From Nocardia arizonensis (GTDB lineage Bacteria > Actinomycetota > Actinomycetes > Mycobacteriales > Mycobacteriaceae): 64,000 nucleotides of DNA. The notes beneath the pieces are model-generated. The model ran no database searches. It was given only the letters and a program-made list of their open reading frames with translations, and was not told the origin of the DNA. This document shows, one piece after another, positions 8,600 through 17,494 of this stretch (the first letter of the stretch is position 1; each line of letters begins with the position of its first letter). The stretch is taken from NCBI RefSeq assembly GCF_001310275.1, contig NZ_LGYZ01000087.1:1-64000 (forward strand), given 5' to 3'. The position numbers and the translations under genes are program-made.

Positions 8600-9004
8600 C
8601 AAAACACCTACCGATTCTGCGATCGTTGCGAACGAACAACCACTCCTGCAAGGTATCTGACGCTGCCCCGTGTCATTCGGTTCCATCGACTCGGCACCGG
8701 CCTGCCACAACGGGCCTGACCATGAGGAACCATCGACTACCGCACTCGCCACTCCCCTGCGCCCATACGATTTCGACAGAAGCAGGAGAAGTGGCGCATT
8801 TACACGACCCGGACGCGAATGCGCGTCACGAACGGACATCCGCTCTCAGAACATGTGACTAGCCGTCCCGGATAGTGCGTGCCCTGACTCACAAGAGCAC
8901 GTGGACAGAAACGACGCTCATCACTGATCGAACCACTGCCAAGTGTTCGCGCAACGCCCACAAATGCCAAGCCGCAGGTCGATGACCTGCGGCTTCAACA
9001 GCGA
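8600..9004. other. Divergent intergenic region upstream of the EspC-like operon
   Basis: No gene is supported here. The promoter of the secretion operon should lie near 8600-8750 on the minus strand, but I cannot pick a confident -35/-10 pair. The 3' part holds the perfect hairpin at 8969-8995. Confidence 0.5.
8969..8995. repeat. Perfect 12-bp hairpin with a 3-base loop
   Basis: AAGCCGCAGGTC (8969-8980) and GACCTGCGGCTT (8984-8995) are exact reverse complements separated by GAT. The stem lies ten bases before the HTH gene start, so it may be a terminator of earlier DNA, a transcript structure controlling the HTH gene, or a protein-binding palindrome. Confidence 0.75.
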
Positions 9005-9466
9005 GTGGACCTTGGGGGACCTTACTACAACCCTAAAAGCGCAGGTAGAAGCCCTGAAACGCAGGCGGAAGCCCTGGAAAACCTGATCCAGAAGCTACCC
9101 GACCCCACAACATCGGCCCCACCGCCTGTGGTGAGAATCAGACCCCGGCGGGCACGGCAACTCGACGCCGATGAAGTCGCGGAGCTGATCACCGGCTACC
9201 AGGCCGGAGCAACCGTGTATGAACTGGCTGCCCGATTCGGTATCGAACGGCGCACAGTCAGCAATATCCTCCACCGACACGAGGTACCGATGCGCCGCCG
9301 CGGGCTGTCCCCCGACCAGGTCGACACCGCCATCCATCTCTACAAGCTCGGCTGGTCACTCGCCCGGGTCGGCAACCATCTCGACGTCAACCACACCACC
9401 GTCCTGACGGCACTTCGTCGGCGCGGAATACCCACGCGGGATCCTCATGGGAGAGCGCGAGTGTAA
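9005..9466 (+). CDS. Double helix-turn-helix protein, recombinase/resolvase-type DNA binding
   Basis: The C-terminal 100 residues contain two HTH units. The first is ELITGYQAGATVYELAARFG-IERRTV and the second is DQVDTAIHLYKLGWSLARVG with VNHTTVLTALRRRGIPTR. This is the Hin/resolvase-type DNA-binding module found after serine recombinases or as stand-alone small proteins in actinomycetes. The catalytic recombinase domain is absent. The first about 45 codons cover an imperfect 20-bp tandem repeat (9041-9080) whose period is not a multiple of three, so the true start may be further downstream than GTG 9005. Confidence 0.7.
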   Translation: MDLGGPYYNPKSAGRSPETQAEALENLIQKLPDPTTSAPPPVVRIRPRRARQLDADEVAELITGYQAGATVYELAARFGIERRTVSNILHRHEVPMRRRGLSPDQVDTAIHLYKLGWSLARVGNHLDVNHTTVLTALRRRGIPTRDPHGRARV

Positions 9467-9867
9467 TCGGTGGCTACGCTATCGCCTCGTAAGGAGAGGT
9501 GTTCCGAGACTGCGGCCCGGATGACCGGTCGGTGGCGGATCGTGGCGATGAGCCCCTGGGGTAGAGATGCCATCGGCCGATGGAGCCGGGCTTTATCGAA
9601 TGAGACGCGGACGGCCCGGCCAGCTCCGATTCATCGCCGTCCGCGGCTGGTTCGACGGCCGCCGGGCCCCGCCGGAGCACGGCGACCGCCGACGAGAAAC
9701 CAGAACAGGCGGCTGGCCGAACCACCACCAGGCCGACCCGCTACACCGGGCGCTGTCATCGAAACAGATGTAGCGCCGGACTGCCGTGGCGGGAGAGACT
9801 TTCGGCGTGACCGGCACTGAGGGGCTGGTACTGCCCCACGACGCGCCGGAGCATCGCTTCATGAGGT
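9467..9867. other. Intergenic stretch without a supported gene
   Basis: Several short frames occur on both strands but none has a family signature or convincing start. It would contain the promoter for the large unknown gene that follows. Confidence 0.45.
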
Positions 9868-11343
9868 ATGTCCGTGCACCACATGGCGAGCATCGGCCGT
9901 TGTATCCACTCGTCCCGGCGACGCGGCCCGCTGCGAGTCGGCCTGGATCTGTCGACCCTGGGGGCCGAGCCGCCCGATATCGCCGACTTCGTATCGGTGC
10001 TGCGACGGCGCCCGGAAATCGAGCCCGCGTTCCTCGTATTCGGCGAGCAACACGACGATCTGACCGAACCGTGGAGGCAGCGCCTCGATTGCGCGATCGT
10101 GCATGTCGTGGACTATCACAGCTTCGGCGAACTGGAAAAGATCGCCGACGCGTCGCAGGTCTGGGTGACCACCTACACCGCAGGCGAGCAGACCTTCGGC
10201 GGCTGGTGCCCGTTCTTCGGCGTCTACGCCAACCTCGACGCCCTACAGTCGGCAGAATCCGACCTCACCGAGGAAGACCGCTACCGCGCCGCAGCGCTGG
10301 CGGCCGTGGCCCTCAAACTCGGGCTAGACGTTGTGGTGACCGAGGCGCCGACCGCGGGCCGACCCGAAGTCGCCGACAACGATATCGCCGCCATGATCAC
10401 CCCTCCCGACCTGCTACCGATATTCGGTCACTATCTGCGCATGACGGGAAACCTGAGCCTGCGGTACAACCGAACGGGCGTCATCGTCTACGACGATCTG
10501 CGCGCCGGATCGGTCAGCGGGGTCTACCACATCGGGATCGAGAGCCACATCCCGCATCTTCGCCACCTGATGGTGGCCGCCCTGATGGGCAGGCACACCG
10601 ATGTCGTCTCCGACCTCGGCTCGATCTCGGCACGGGCCCAGCGCGCGCTGCGCGCGCTCGACGAGTTGCTGGCCGCACTGTCGACCCACAACGGGCCGCA
10701 CACACCTACCGCCGATACCACCGAGCGGGTCAGCGAGGCATTCGACCGCGAACTGCTCTACCTGACCGCAGTATTCGACACATTCGGCCGACTGTTCAGA
10801 CGGCTGCACGACGGCCGGGGACCGAAGAGGAACGAACCCAAGAGCCTGCACTCTCTGCCCCTAATCACCAGCCACATCGTCGAGAAATACGCCGCCGGTG
10901 AGATCGTGGACCGGATCGTCGAATACAGAACCTACGCCTACATCACCTCGACACTGCGCAACTACATCCATGAGGCCGTACTGCCGACTGGGCCGGTACC
11001 GAGCCGTGGATACGGCAGCGCTACCACCATCGCCGTAAACCTCGACCTGCTCGACGACGTGAAACTCACCCAGCAACAGGTCGCCAAACTCGGCGTCTGG
11101 AAGGCCAGCACCACGGTCCTGTCGGCCGAACCGACGACCGTCGGCGACTTGGCCACCTTCGCGGTCACCTTGATGACCACGGCGCTCGCCTACGTCGACA
11201 CAGTGATCGAATTGATCCTGTTCCACCACCCCACCGACCCCACCGCAGACGCCCACCCACTCCTCGGATGCGCGCCAAAAGACCTCCATATACCCGAGCC
11301 ACGCCCGGACGAATTGCTCATCCGCAGCTACTTCGGCTGGTAA
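9868..11343 (+). CDS. Unknown 491-residue protein
   Basis: This long, clean coding frame belongs to no family I recognise. The N-terminal half has a Rossmann-like alternating pattern (RRGPLRVGLDLSTLG, AFLVFGEQHDDL, VWVTTYTAGEQTFGG). The C-terminal half is helical, with TSHIVEKYAAGEIVDRIVEY and a LELILFHH-like segment near the end. No signal peptide or clear transmembrane helix is seen. It stands alone between a HTH gene and the sbcD-like gene, so the context gives no function. Confidence 0.75.
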   Translation: MSVHHMASIGRCIHSSRRRGPLRVGLDLSTLGAEPPDIADFVSVLRRRPEIEPAFLVFGEQHDDLTEPWRQRLDCAIVHVVDYHSFGELEKIADASQVWVTTYTAGEQTFGGWCPFFGVYANLDALQSAESDLTEEDRYRAAALAAVALKLGLDVVVTEAPTAGRPEVADNDIAAMITPPDLLPIFGHYLRMTGNLSLRYNRTGVIVYDDLRAGSVSGVYHIGIESHIPHLRHLMVAALMGRHTDVVSDLGSISARAQRALRALDELLAALSTHNGPHTPTADTTERVSEAFDRELLYLTAVFDTFGRLFRRLHDGRGPKRNEPKSLHSLPLITSHIVEKYAAGEIVDRIVEYRTYAYITSTLRNYIHEAVLPTGPVPSRGYGSATTIAVNLDLLDDVKLTQQQVAKLGVWKASTTVLSAEPTTVGDLATFAVTLMTTALAYVDTVIELILFHHPTDPTADAHPLLGCAPKDLHIPEPRPDELLIRSYFGW

Positions 11344-11469
11344 TCGGAGCAGCGAAACGGCCGGCGCCTGCCGCACGAAGGCCCACCGCTGGAACTCCTT
11401 GCGGGTACCCCTGGGCACTGTGACCCCGGTCCGCGAGAGTTGTCAGTGGCGCGGAATATCCTGTCGCGC

Positions 11470-12972
11470 ATGCGGATCCTGCACACGTCCGACTGGCATA
11501 TCGGGTTCCGGATGCGTGGCATGCCCTTGCTGGCCGCTCAGCGGGTCATACTCGTCGGGGAGATCCCAGCACTCGTAGAGGAGTGGGAAGTCGATCTCGT
11601 GGTCGTCGCTGGCGATATATACGACAGAACCGATCCATCTGAGGCCGAGGTTGCTGTGTGTCAGGACGCGTTCGCCGCGATCCGAGCTGCTGGCGCGCAG
11701 CTGCTGATAATAGCAGGTAACCATGACTCACCGATCCGTCTGGGAGCCGGAGCAGTGTTCTCTGCCGCAGGCGGGTTGCACTTGGTGACCAGCGTGGCCG
11801 GCATCGGCAGGCCGGTGTTGTTCGACGACGAGCACGGGTCTGTCGCGGTGTACGGGGTTCCATGTCTGCAGTTCACTGGATCCGCGCTCGGTTGTGGTGC
11901 GGGCCGGTCGCACGCCGATCGCTGGCTTACCGCGATGACGCGAGTGCGTGCGGACCTGGCGGGCCGTCCGGAAGCGCGTTCGGTGGTGGTCGGTCATGTT
12001 CCAGTGGCCGACCCCACCGAACGCGGTCCGGAACGGTTGCGGGTCGGTAGCCGTCACACGGTCCCGGTCGAGGTGTTCGCCGGAATCGACTATGTCGCGC
12101 TCGGTGACCTACACTGGCCGCACGCGGTCTCCCGCGCGGTCCGCTACTCGGGCTCGCCTCTGCCCTATGTCTACGACTTCGGCCCGCGGCCCATCGATTT
12201 CGACCCGCCGAAATCGGTCTGCATGATCGACCTCGGCGCAGACGGGCTGACCTCGACCACCGAAGTCCCTCTACTCATGCCGTCTGGACTGGTCCGGGTC
12301 GAAGGCACCCTCACCGAGCTCACGGCCGCCACGCGGTCGCTGGACTACGTGCACGCAACGCTGACAGACGCCTTTCGGCCATCCGGGGCATGGAAGCAGC
12401 TACGCAGGCGGTTCCCGTTCCTGGTTCGCGCGGAATGGGTCGATCCCGTCACCGCGAGCGTGACTCCACTTCATCCTGATGAAGCCGAACCACACGCGTC
12501 CCTCGCCACAAGCATGCCTGTGACCGGCGAGCTTTGGCGCGGGTTCTACGGCGAAATGGACCAGCCGTGCCTACGCTGCGGCGCGCACCCTGGACGCCCC
12601 TGCTTCCAGATTCGCAGCGCCATCGGCGCCTCGACCATCAACACCTTCCATCGCGAACGCGGACTCGACGCCGCCGAACTGGCTCGGCTCGGCTATCAAC
12701 CCTACGAGGTCGACGACCACGGCACCCACCGCCAGCTGTGGCGCACCGAAAGCCAGTGGCCAGTACACCGGGACGGCTGCCACACCCTACCGCCGACGCC
12801 GGCCGAACGGCCCGGCCTTGCCGAAGGTCGCCCGAACCGTCTTGGGATCTGCGCCGCACCGGGGTGCGCGGCGCCACTGAAACAGCGCCGCGGTGGCAGA
12901 CCAGCACTGTACTGCTCCGGCAAATGCCGTGTTCGCGCCCACCGCGCACGCACACCGGTTCCCGCAACGTGA
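11470..12972 (+). CDS. sbcD: SbcD-like nuclease fused to C-terminal zinc-binding modules
   Basis: Residues 1-330 are an SbcD/Mre11-type metallophosphoesterase. They show MRILHTSDWHIG (motif I), VVAGDIYDR (II), IIAGNHDSP (III), VVGHVPVAD (IV) and DYVALGDLHWPH with RYSGSPLPY (V). The usual SbcD C-terminal capping region is replaced by a Cys-rich part: CLRCGAHPGRPCFQI, like phage-type zinc ribbons, and near the end CAAPGCAAPLKQ with YCSGKCRVRAHRAR, a CGNR-like zinc finger. No sbcC gene is adjacent. ATG 11470 gives the canonical SbcD start. In-frame TTG 11440 and GTG 11446 are alternatives, the latter with GAGAG upstream. Confidence 0.85.
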   Translation: MRILHTSDWHIGFRMRGMPLLAAQRVILVGEIPALVEEWEVDLVVVAGDIYDRTDPSEAEVAVCQDAFAAIRAAGAQLLIIAGNHDSPIRLGAGAVFSAAGGLHLVTSVAGIGRPVLFDDEHGSVAVYGVPCLQFTGSALGCGAGRSHADRWLTAMTRVRADLAGRPEARSVVVGHVPVADPTERGPERLRVGSRHTVPVEVFAGIDYVALGDLHWPHAVSRAVRYSGSPLPYVYDFGPRPIDFDPPKSVCMIDLGADGLTSTTEVPLLMPSGLVRVEGTLTELTAATRSLDYVHATLTDAFRPSGAWKQLRRRFPFLVRAEWVDPVTASVTPLHPDEAEPHASLATSMPVTGELWRGFYGEMDQPCLRCGAHPGRPCFQIRSAIGASTINTFHRERGLDAAELARLGYQPYEVDDHGTHRQLWRTESQWPVHRDGCHTLPPTPAERPGLAEGRPNRLGICAAPGCAAPLKQRRGGRPALYCSGKCRVRAHRARTPVPAT

Positions 12973-13024
12973 CCAGCACGCGGCTTGAATTCGCCAGCGC
13001 AAGCAAGTGTGATGGAGTCCATCG

Positions 13025-13639
13025 GTGATGAAAGAACAGCAGTCGACGTCCCTGGCCGCCCTGGTCTGCGAGCAGCTCGACCAGGCGGCGGCACCGATCC
13101 GGAGCACTGGTGCGATGGTGATTTGCGGATTCCCCGCATCAGGCAAGTCCTCGGCCGCGCGGTGGCTCGCCGCGGGGATGGGCGCGGTCGTGTTGGACAA
13201 GGACACACTCGCACCGGCGTTGGAGGAGTCGGTAATGACGCGGCTGACCGGCGATCCGTTCGATCGCGATTCCGACACCTACCGCGAGGTCGTTGCGCCG
13301 GGCATCTACGACAGCCTCATCCGTACCGGCCTGACCGTGGCCACCCACCACCCGGTGGTGCTGGACGCACCGTTCCTGTCGACCATGCGTGCGGCAGGCG
13401 CCGCAGGACTTCCGTTGGGAGTTTTCATGCGACAGCACACCGAAGCTGAGGCGGACCTGCCGGTCGTGACCGTGTGGATAGACTCGCCCACCGAACAGGT
13501 TCGACAGCGGATGATCGCACGGGGTTCTGCCCGCGACGCACCCAAGTTGGCGGACTGGACTGGGTATCGGTCCGGTGTTCTCGATTCCGGAGTTCGGGAA
13601 CTGGCCCGCACAGTGTGCGATCTCGTGATCGAAAACTGA
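13025..13639 (+). CDS. Small P-loop kinase-like ATP-binding protein
   Basis: This is a 204-residue AAA-type P-loop protein with Walker A in VICGFPASGKSSAARWLA, a DKDTLAP segment after it as in zeta-toxin and nucleoside-kinase-like proteins, and DSPTEQVRQRMIARG, which looks like the lid. It probably phosphorylates a small molecule. The substrate is unknown. GTG 13025 and ATG 13028 are both usable starts. It converges with the DapA-like gene, leaving only 12 bases between them. Confidence 0.8.
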   Translation: MMKEQQSTSLAALVCEQLDQAAAPIRSTGAMVICGFPASGKSSAARWLAAGMGAVVLDKDTLAPALEESVMTRLTGDPFDRDSDTYREVVAPGIYDSLIRTGLTVATHHPVVLDAPFLSTMRAAGAAGLPLGVFMRQHTEAEADLPVVTVWIDSPTEQVRQRMIARGSARDAPKLADWTGYRSGVLDSGVRELARTVCDLVIEN

Positions 13640-13651
13640 ACCGGATTCTGA

Positions 13652-14563
13652 TCAGTACGCCGGGTTGTCACGGTGGAGTAGCGGAAGTATCGATCTCATG
13701 ACCGTGTGGATCTCTCGCGCATGTTCGGGTGATGCTGAGGTCAGCGGTGGCCGGACTAGGGTCGGGAACCCGGGCAGCCGGGTCGACACCGCGGCTTTGG
13801 CGAAGGCGACATCGCTGATGGGTAGTCGTTTACGGGCGTCGGTGTAGCGGTCGAATTCGTGTTGCCGGGCCTGGGCACGCTCGATGTCACCGGCCGCCAC
13901 CGCCGCTGCGACCGCTACCGGCAGCTCCGCGACCGGCCCTCCGGCGCCGGTGACCACCCCGGCCGCCCCGATCTCCGCGATCCGGGCCCCGATCCGGTCG
14001 TCACCGAGATACACCCGGAAGTCGGGGCCGATCTGCTGATACTCGTAGGTCAATGAGCGGTCCTTCCCGGAGTCTTTGATCCCGGTCAGCTGCGGAAACT
14101 CTCCGGCCAGCTGCGCGGCGAGCCGCGGTGGGATTGGTGCCTGGGTGTGGCGTGGGAAGTTGTACAGCAGTGTCGGGCGCAGGCAGTGCGGCAACACTGC
14201 GCGGAAGTAGGCCCCGATCCCGGTTTCGGCAGCCTCGGCGAAGAAGAACGGGTTCATCACCGCCAGCGCATCGGCGAAGTCGCTGGCGTGGCGCGCCAAT
14301 TCCACGGCATCACCGACCGCGCATGCACCCACGTGCACGACCAGGACACCGCTCCACCTGCTTCGGCAGTGCTCGGCGACCTGGATCCGCTCGCGCACCG
14401 TCAGACTGGCGAATTCCCCGGTGGTTCCGTTGACCAGGACCGTCTCGACACCCGCAGCCCCAATCAGATCCAGATAGTCGCTCAACGCCGAAAGATCCAG
14501 GTGACCGCCACGTTGGTACGGCGTTACCGTAGCGACAATCGGACAGGAGAAGGATTCGGTCAC
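13652..14563 (-). CDS. DapA/NAL-family pyruvate-type aldolase
   Basis: This is a TIM-barrel Schiff-base lyase of the dihydrodipicolinate synthase/N-acetylneuraminate lyase family. NGTTGEFASLTVRER carries the GTTGE pyruvate-carboxylate motif, LYNFPRHTQAP carries the catalytic Tyr, and LTGIKDSGKDR carries the Schiff-base Lys. The family GxxGxIS region is a less canonical GAAGVVTGAGG. About 303 residues is normal length. GTG 14563 is preferred over the longer ATG because homologues start close to this barrel strand. Genomic context does not show a lysine pathway, so a catabolic or secondary-metabolism aldolase is more likely than DapA itself. Confidence 0.85.
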   Translation of the reverse strand: MTESFSCPIVATVTPYQRGGHLDLSALSDYLDLIGAAGVETVLVNGTTGEFASLTVRERIQVAEHCRSRWSGVLVVHVGACAVGDAVELARHASDFADALAVMNPFFFAEAAETGIGAYFRAVLPHCLRPTLLYNFPRHTQAPIPPRLAAQLAGEFPQLTGIKDSGKDRSLTYEYQQIGPDFRVYLGDDRIGARIAEIGAAGVVTGAGGPVAELPVAVAAAVAAGDIERAQARQHEFDRYTDARKRLPISDVAFAKAAVSTRLPGFPTLVRPPLTSASPEHAREIHTVMRSILPLLHRDNPAY

Positions 14564-14649
14564 GGCCCCCAGCCTCCCACGCTCTCCGCAGCGCATCGTG
14601 CGGACGAGAGGCTCGGCGAACGCCTCGGGACGTACGCCGTGCGGAGCAT

Positions 14650-15423
14650 CTACTGTGCGCGGGCTGCGATGAGGTGGAAGAACCGTGCGGTATGGGTGTA
14701 CGGAGCGCGGTGGGACAAGGTGAGTTCCAGCCGCTCGAGCTTGCTGTAGAAATCCGGGTCGGACTTGCGGGAGTCGTCGACGATGAGGTCGCAGACACAG
14801 CGGATGCCGTACCTCCCGATAACGCTCAGCTCCGCCGTGCGCAGGTCCGCCGCGACCCGGTCGGCATAGCAGGCGTGAGTTCTGGTGTCGTACGCGCCGC
14901 TGTACCGGGTGGGGCTATCCAGCAGCCACAGTGCTTCGTCCAGATCCAGGCCACGCACCGCACTCAGCAGTGGGTCGGTGTCAGCGTTGGGTGCTATCAG
15001 CGACAGCACCCCAGCCGGCCGAAGCTGGTCCGCCAGCATGGTTGCGGTGCGTTCCCTCTCCGGAAGGTACTGAAGCACGTTATGCAGTAGCACGACATCG
15101 AAGCCGTCGGTGCCCAGCGTGGCGCCGAGGGAGTCGATATCGGCCGGGTATGTGGTGATGTGGTCGCGGACGCCACGCTCGGAGGCGATCGTGTTCGCTT
15201 CGGCGAGGGACTGGGGTGAGGGGTCGGCGATGGTGACGTGGTGTCCGCGTCGAGCGAGTTCAACCGCTTCCACACCATTGCCACCACCGACATCGAGGAT
15301 CTCCAGTCCTCGCTCGGCGGGCAGGTGCCGGACAAGGTTCGCCATCGCCACCGTGTACCGCAGCCTGCCCCATGGGCTGGCCTGCCATTGCTGGAACTCG
15401 CCCAACTTGTCGTCGAACATCAT
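14650..15423 (-). CDS. Class I SAM-dependent methyltransferase (CmoM/SmtA-like)
   Basis: The 257-residue protein contains the SAM-binding motif I in LEILDVGGGNGVEAVELA, the acidic motif II in HVTIADPSPQSL, and VLLHNVLQYLPE as motif IV. The overall pattern resembles CmoM/SmtA-like tRNA or small-molecule methyltransferases. A strong AAGGAG Shine-Dalgarno sequence lies about nine bases before ATG 15423. It is divergent from the HIT gene. The substrate is unknown. Confidence 0.87.
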   Translation of the reverse strand: MMFDDKLGEFQQWQASPWGRLRYTVAMANLVRHLPAERGLEILDVGGGNGVEAVELARRGHHVTIADPSPQSLAEANTIASERGVRDHITTYPADIDSLGATLGTDGFDVVLLHNVLQYLPERERTATMLADQLRPAGVLSLIAPNADTDPLLSAVRGLDLDEALWLLDSPTRYSGAYDTRTHACYADRVAADLRTAELSVIGRYGIRCVCDLIVDDSRKSDPDFYSKLERLELTLSHRAPYTHTARFFHLIAARAQ

Positions 15424-15535
15424 TGATTCAGCTCCTTCTGCTCACCGCGACCACCCCGATCAGGCGGCACCGCGCCGCGTAATTATCGTGCCGTTCCGGC
15501 GCCTTCGTGAGCAGGATCGGCGCAGAATCGTTGTC

Positions 15536-16039
15536 ATGGAACGCATCTCGTTCGACATCGACGACTATGAACGGCGGGTTCGCTCGAAACCGTGCTTCAT
15601 CTGCGCCATCGTCGCGGGACAGCACGACTCGAAGCTTGAGCAGATCGTTGCTGAGGACGATGAGAACATCGCGTTCCTGTCCCGGTATCCGACCCTGCCC
15701 GGCTACGTGCTCGTTTCGCCGAAACATCACCATGAGCATGTGGTTGACGACCTGGACGAAGACGAATATCTGCGACTGATGAGAATGGTTCGCCGCGTTG
15801 GGAGAGCACTGCAAACGGTGGTCCCCACCGAACGGCTATATATCGCCAGTCTCGGCAGCCAACAGGGCAACGCTCACCTCCACTGGCACGTTGCCGCCCT
15901 ACCACCTGGAGTGCCCTACCGCGAACAGCAATTCCATGCCCTGATGGCGGAAAACGGAATACTGTCCTGGTCTCTGGAGCAGGCAGTCGAACTCGCCGGC
16001 CTCATCCGCGCCGCCTTGGCTGCCGACGGCACGAACTGA
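15536..16039 (+). CDS. HIT-family nucleotide-binding protein
   Basis: This is a 167-residue histidine-triad protein. The catalytic triad is seen in NAHLHWHVAALP (H-x-H-x-H), and KPCFICAIVAG near the N-terminus is a CxxC zinc site typical of many HIT proteins. PGYVLVSPKHHHEHV matches the conserved strand before the triad. HIT enzymes hydrolyse or transfer nucleotidyl groups. The ATG at 15536 begins the family-typical region. Confidence 0.9.
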   Translation: MERISFDIDDYERRVRSKPCFICAIVAGQHDSKLEQIVAEDDENIAFLSRYPTLPGYVLVSPKHHHEHVVDDLDEDEYLRLMRMVRRVGRALQTVVPTERLYIASLGSQQGNAHLHWHVAALPPGVPYREQQFHALMAENGILSWSLEQAVELAGLIRAALAADGTN

Positions 16040-16276
16040 ACCACCATGCGTCGAAGAATTCATATCCGCAGGTAGCTGAGTAACCGCCAAGTGTAGGACC
16101 AATCCCTAAATTGTTTTCCGATGGACTCGCGAAAAATATTGCTGTGGAAATCTTTTCGCTGAATTACCTATTGATGGTCTCCGGGCGCACATATAGCGTC
16201 GTATCCGCCAGAATTGAGACGCCCCGGCTGGTGGGCCAACACCAGACCGGGGCAGGTACGGAGAAAGGGCTCCGCA

Positions 16277-16636
16277 ATGCAAAGTGTAATCATCTCGGTC
16301 GGGTCCGAGGTCGAAGTCGAGGCACCATACGACCGCCGTTTCCACGACGCGGCGGACGAACTCGGTGGCACACCCACCTCGGATGGTGAAGCGTGGCGCT
16401 TCTCCCGCAACGACGAAGAACGTGTCCGCCAACTATGCAGCACAATCTTCGGAGAAGACCAGGGCACGACCCCGGCGACGGACCAGCCGCTCGACCGCTC
16501 CGAAGTCGGCACCAGCGAGGCTTCGGAACTGCCTGTTGTGAGCACCCATCAACGGCGGGCGGACCTGCTCGACCGTCTCGACATGCTGCTCGACGAGGTC
16601 GCTGAGGTACATACCGCCCTGCAAGCGCTGAAGTAG
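16277..16636 (+). CDS. Conserved-looking hypothetical protein
   Basis: This is a 119-residue acidic protein from ATG 16277 with an AAAGGG Shine-Dalgarno sequence. The first 60 residues (SVGSEVEVEAPYDRRFHDAA, EAWRFSRNDEERVRQLC) look folded. A Thr/Ser/Pro linker follows, and a C-terminal heptad-like helix (RRADLLDRLDMLLDEVAEVH) could form a coiled coil. I do not recognise the family. Confidence 0.65.
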   Translation: MQSVIISVGSEVEVEAPYDRRFHDAADELGGTPTSDGEAWRFSRNDEERVRQLCSTIFGEDQGTTPATDQPLDRSEVGTSEASELPVVSTHQRRADLLDRLDMLLDEVAEVHTALQALK

Positions 16637-16672
16637 GGGCTGGCCTGCCACACAGAAATCAGAGGGCTTCGA

Positions 16673-16695
16673 CCGGTGGCCGATCAATCCACCGG
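16673..16695. terminator. Hairpin between convergent genes
   Basis: CCGGTGG (16673-16679) pairs perfectly with CCACCGG (16689-16695) over a 9-base loop, midway between the plus-strand hypothetical gene and the end of the 14-gene minus-strand operon. It could terminate both transcripts. No U-tract is visible. Confidence 0.4.
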
Positions 16696-16792
16696 CCATC
16701 GGTCGTCGGCTCTCTTCTGATGCTTCGTGTTCTTGCTGCTGCTCGGTTGAACGCTCCGGTTTGCATTTGGCAGCAGGTCTACGGTGGCTCGT

Positions 16793-17494
16793 TCAGGCGG
16801 ACAGCTCTTCCAGCCGATATCGGGTCCATTCGATGGCGGCACCGCCGCATCGTTCGAATGCCGCGCAGTTGTCGGCGCGGTCGTCGATCAGAAGCGCCTC
16901 GCCGAAGGAGAGCCCTGCGGTGGTCAGCCAGGAGCCGAAGAAGGCTTCAGGGTCTTCGGATTTCAGTACGCCGGTGTCGCTCGAGCTGATGATGTCGTCG
17001 AATACGGCGGCAGCCTCTTTCAGCGTCTCCGTGCCTGATGGTTGTTCGTTATGACTGGACGTGACGGCGTGAAAGGTGCTGGTGAACGCGTCGATATTGT
17101 CGGTCGCCAGGACAACGGTCGAGTGGTACCGGGCGTCACGCAGTGCTCGGAGAAGCGACTGGTTTACGGGCATGTGGGCGATGTCGTGTGCGAGTTGCGT
17201 CAGGAGCTGGTCAACATCGAGGCCCGAGTGCGTGGCAGCGAGGTTGGTGAGGATGTCGCGGGAGCTGCGCTTTCCGCACATCCATTCGCGGCCCTCCCGA
17301 TTGCCTGTCGTGAACAGCCGGTCCAGTTCTCGATTCAGAACAGCGTAAAGGGAGTGATCCGGATCGTCGGTAATGCTGTGCCAGAACGGTTTCCGGCACA
17401 GCACTCCGTGCCAATCGCAGAAGACGACGCGAGGAGGGTCCGCACTTCGCATAACGTCTGCGATGGTCTTGATCGCCGGGTGGGCGAGGGTCAC
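16793..17494 (-). CDS. HAD-superfamily hydrolase, last gene of the heptose/carbamoyl operon
   Basis: The 233-residue HAD-fold protein has motif I in VVFCDWHGVLCRKPFW, motif II in VLATDNIDAF, a motif III lysine in DTGVLKSEDPEAF and motif IV in LLIDDRADNCAAF. The normal DxD of motif I reads D-W-H, so the general-acid Asp is His. GTG 17494 is chosen because it overlaps the upstream stop codon (GTGA). In the ADP-heptose pathway a HAD phosphatase (GmhB) removes the 7-phosphate, and this is the only HAD enzyme in the operon. That assignment is inference and the His substitution weakens it. Confidence 0.8.
   Translation of the reverse strand: MTLAHPAIKTIADVMRSADPPRVVFCDWHGVLCRKPFWHSITDDPDHSLYAVLNRELDRLFTTGNREGREWMCGKRSSRDILTNLAATHSGLDVDQLLTQLAHDIAHMPVNQSLLRALRDARYHSTVVLATDNIDAFTSTFHAVTSSHNEQPSGTETLKEAAAVFDDIISSSDTGVLKSEDPEAFFGSWLTTAGLSFGEALLIDDRADNCAAFERCGGAAIEWTRYRLEELSA

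Noticed and set aside
8961..9040. A tRNA remnant (possible attachment site) near the HTH gene
   Set aside because: GGGGGAC-like sequence gave a weak impression of a tRNA 3' end, but no cloverleaf or anticodon stem could be formed.
13652..14563. Calling the aldolase DapA of lysine biosynthesis
   Set aside because: The barrel motifs are shared across the family, but no dapB or lysine genes are nearby and the gene stands alone between unrelated genes.
15110..15535. An upstream extension of the HIT protein to about 309 residues
   Set aside because: The extra part lies antisense to the methyltransferase gene and has no HIT-family features; ATG 15536 gives the normal length.
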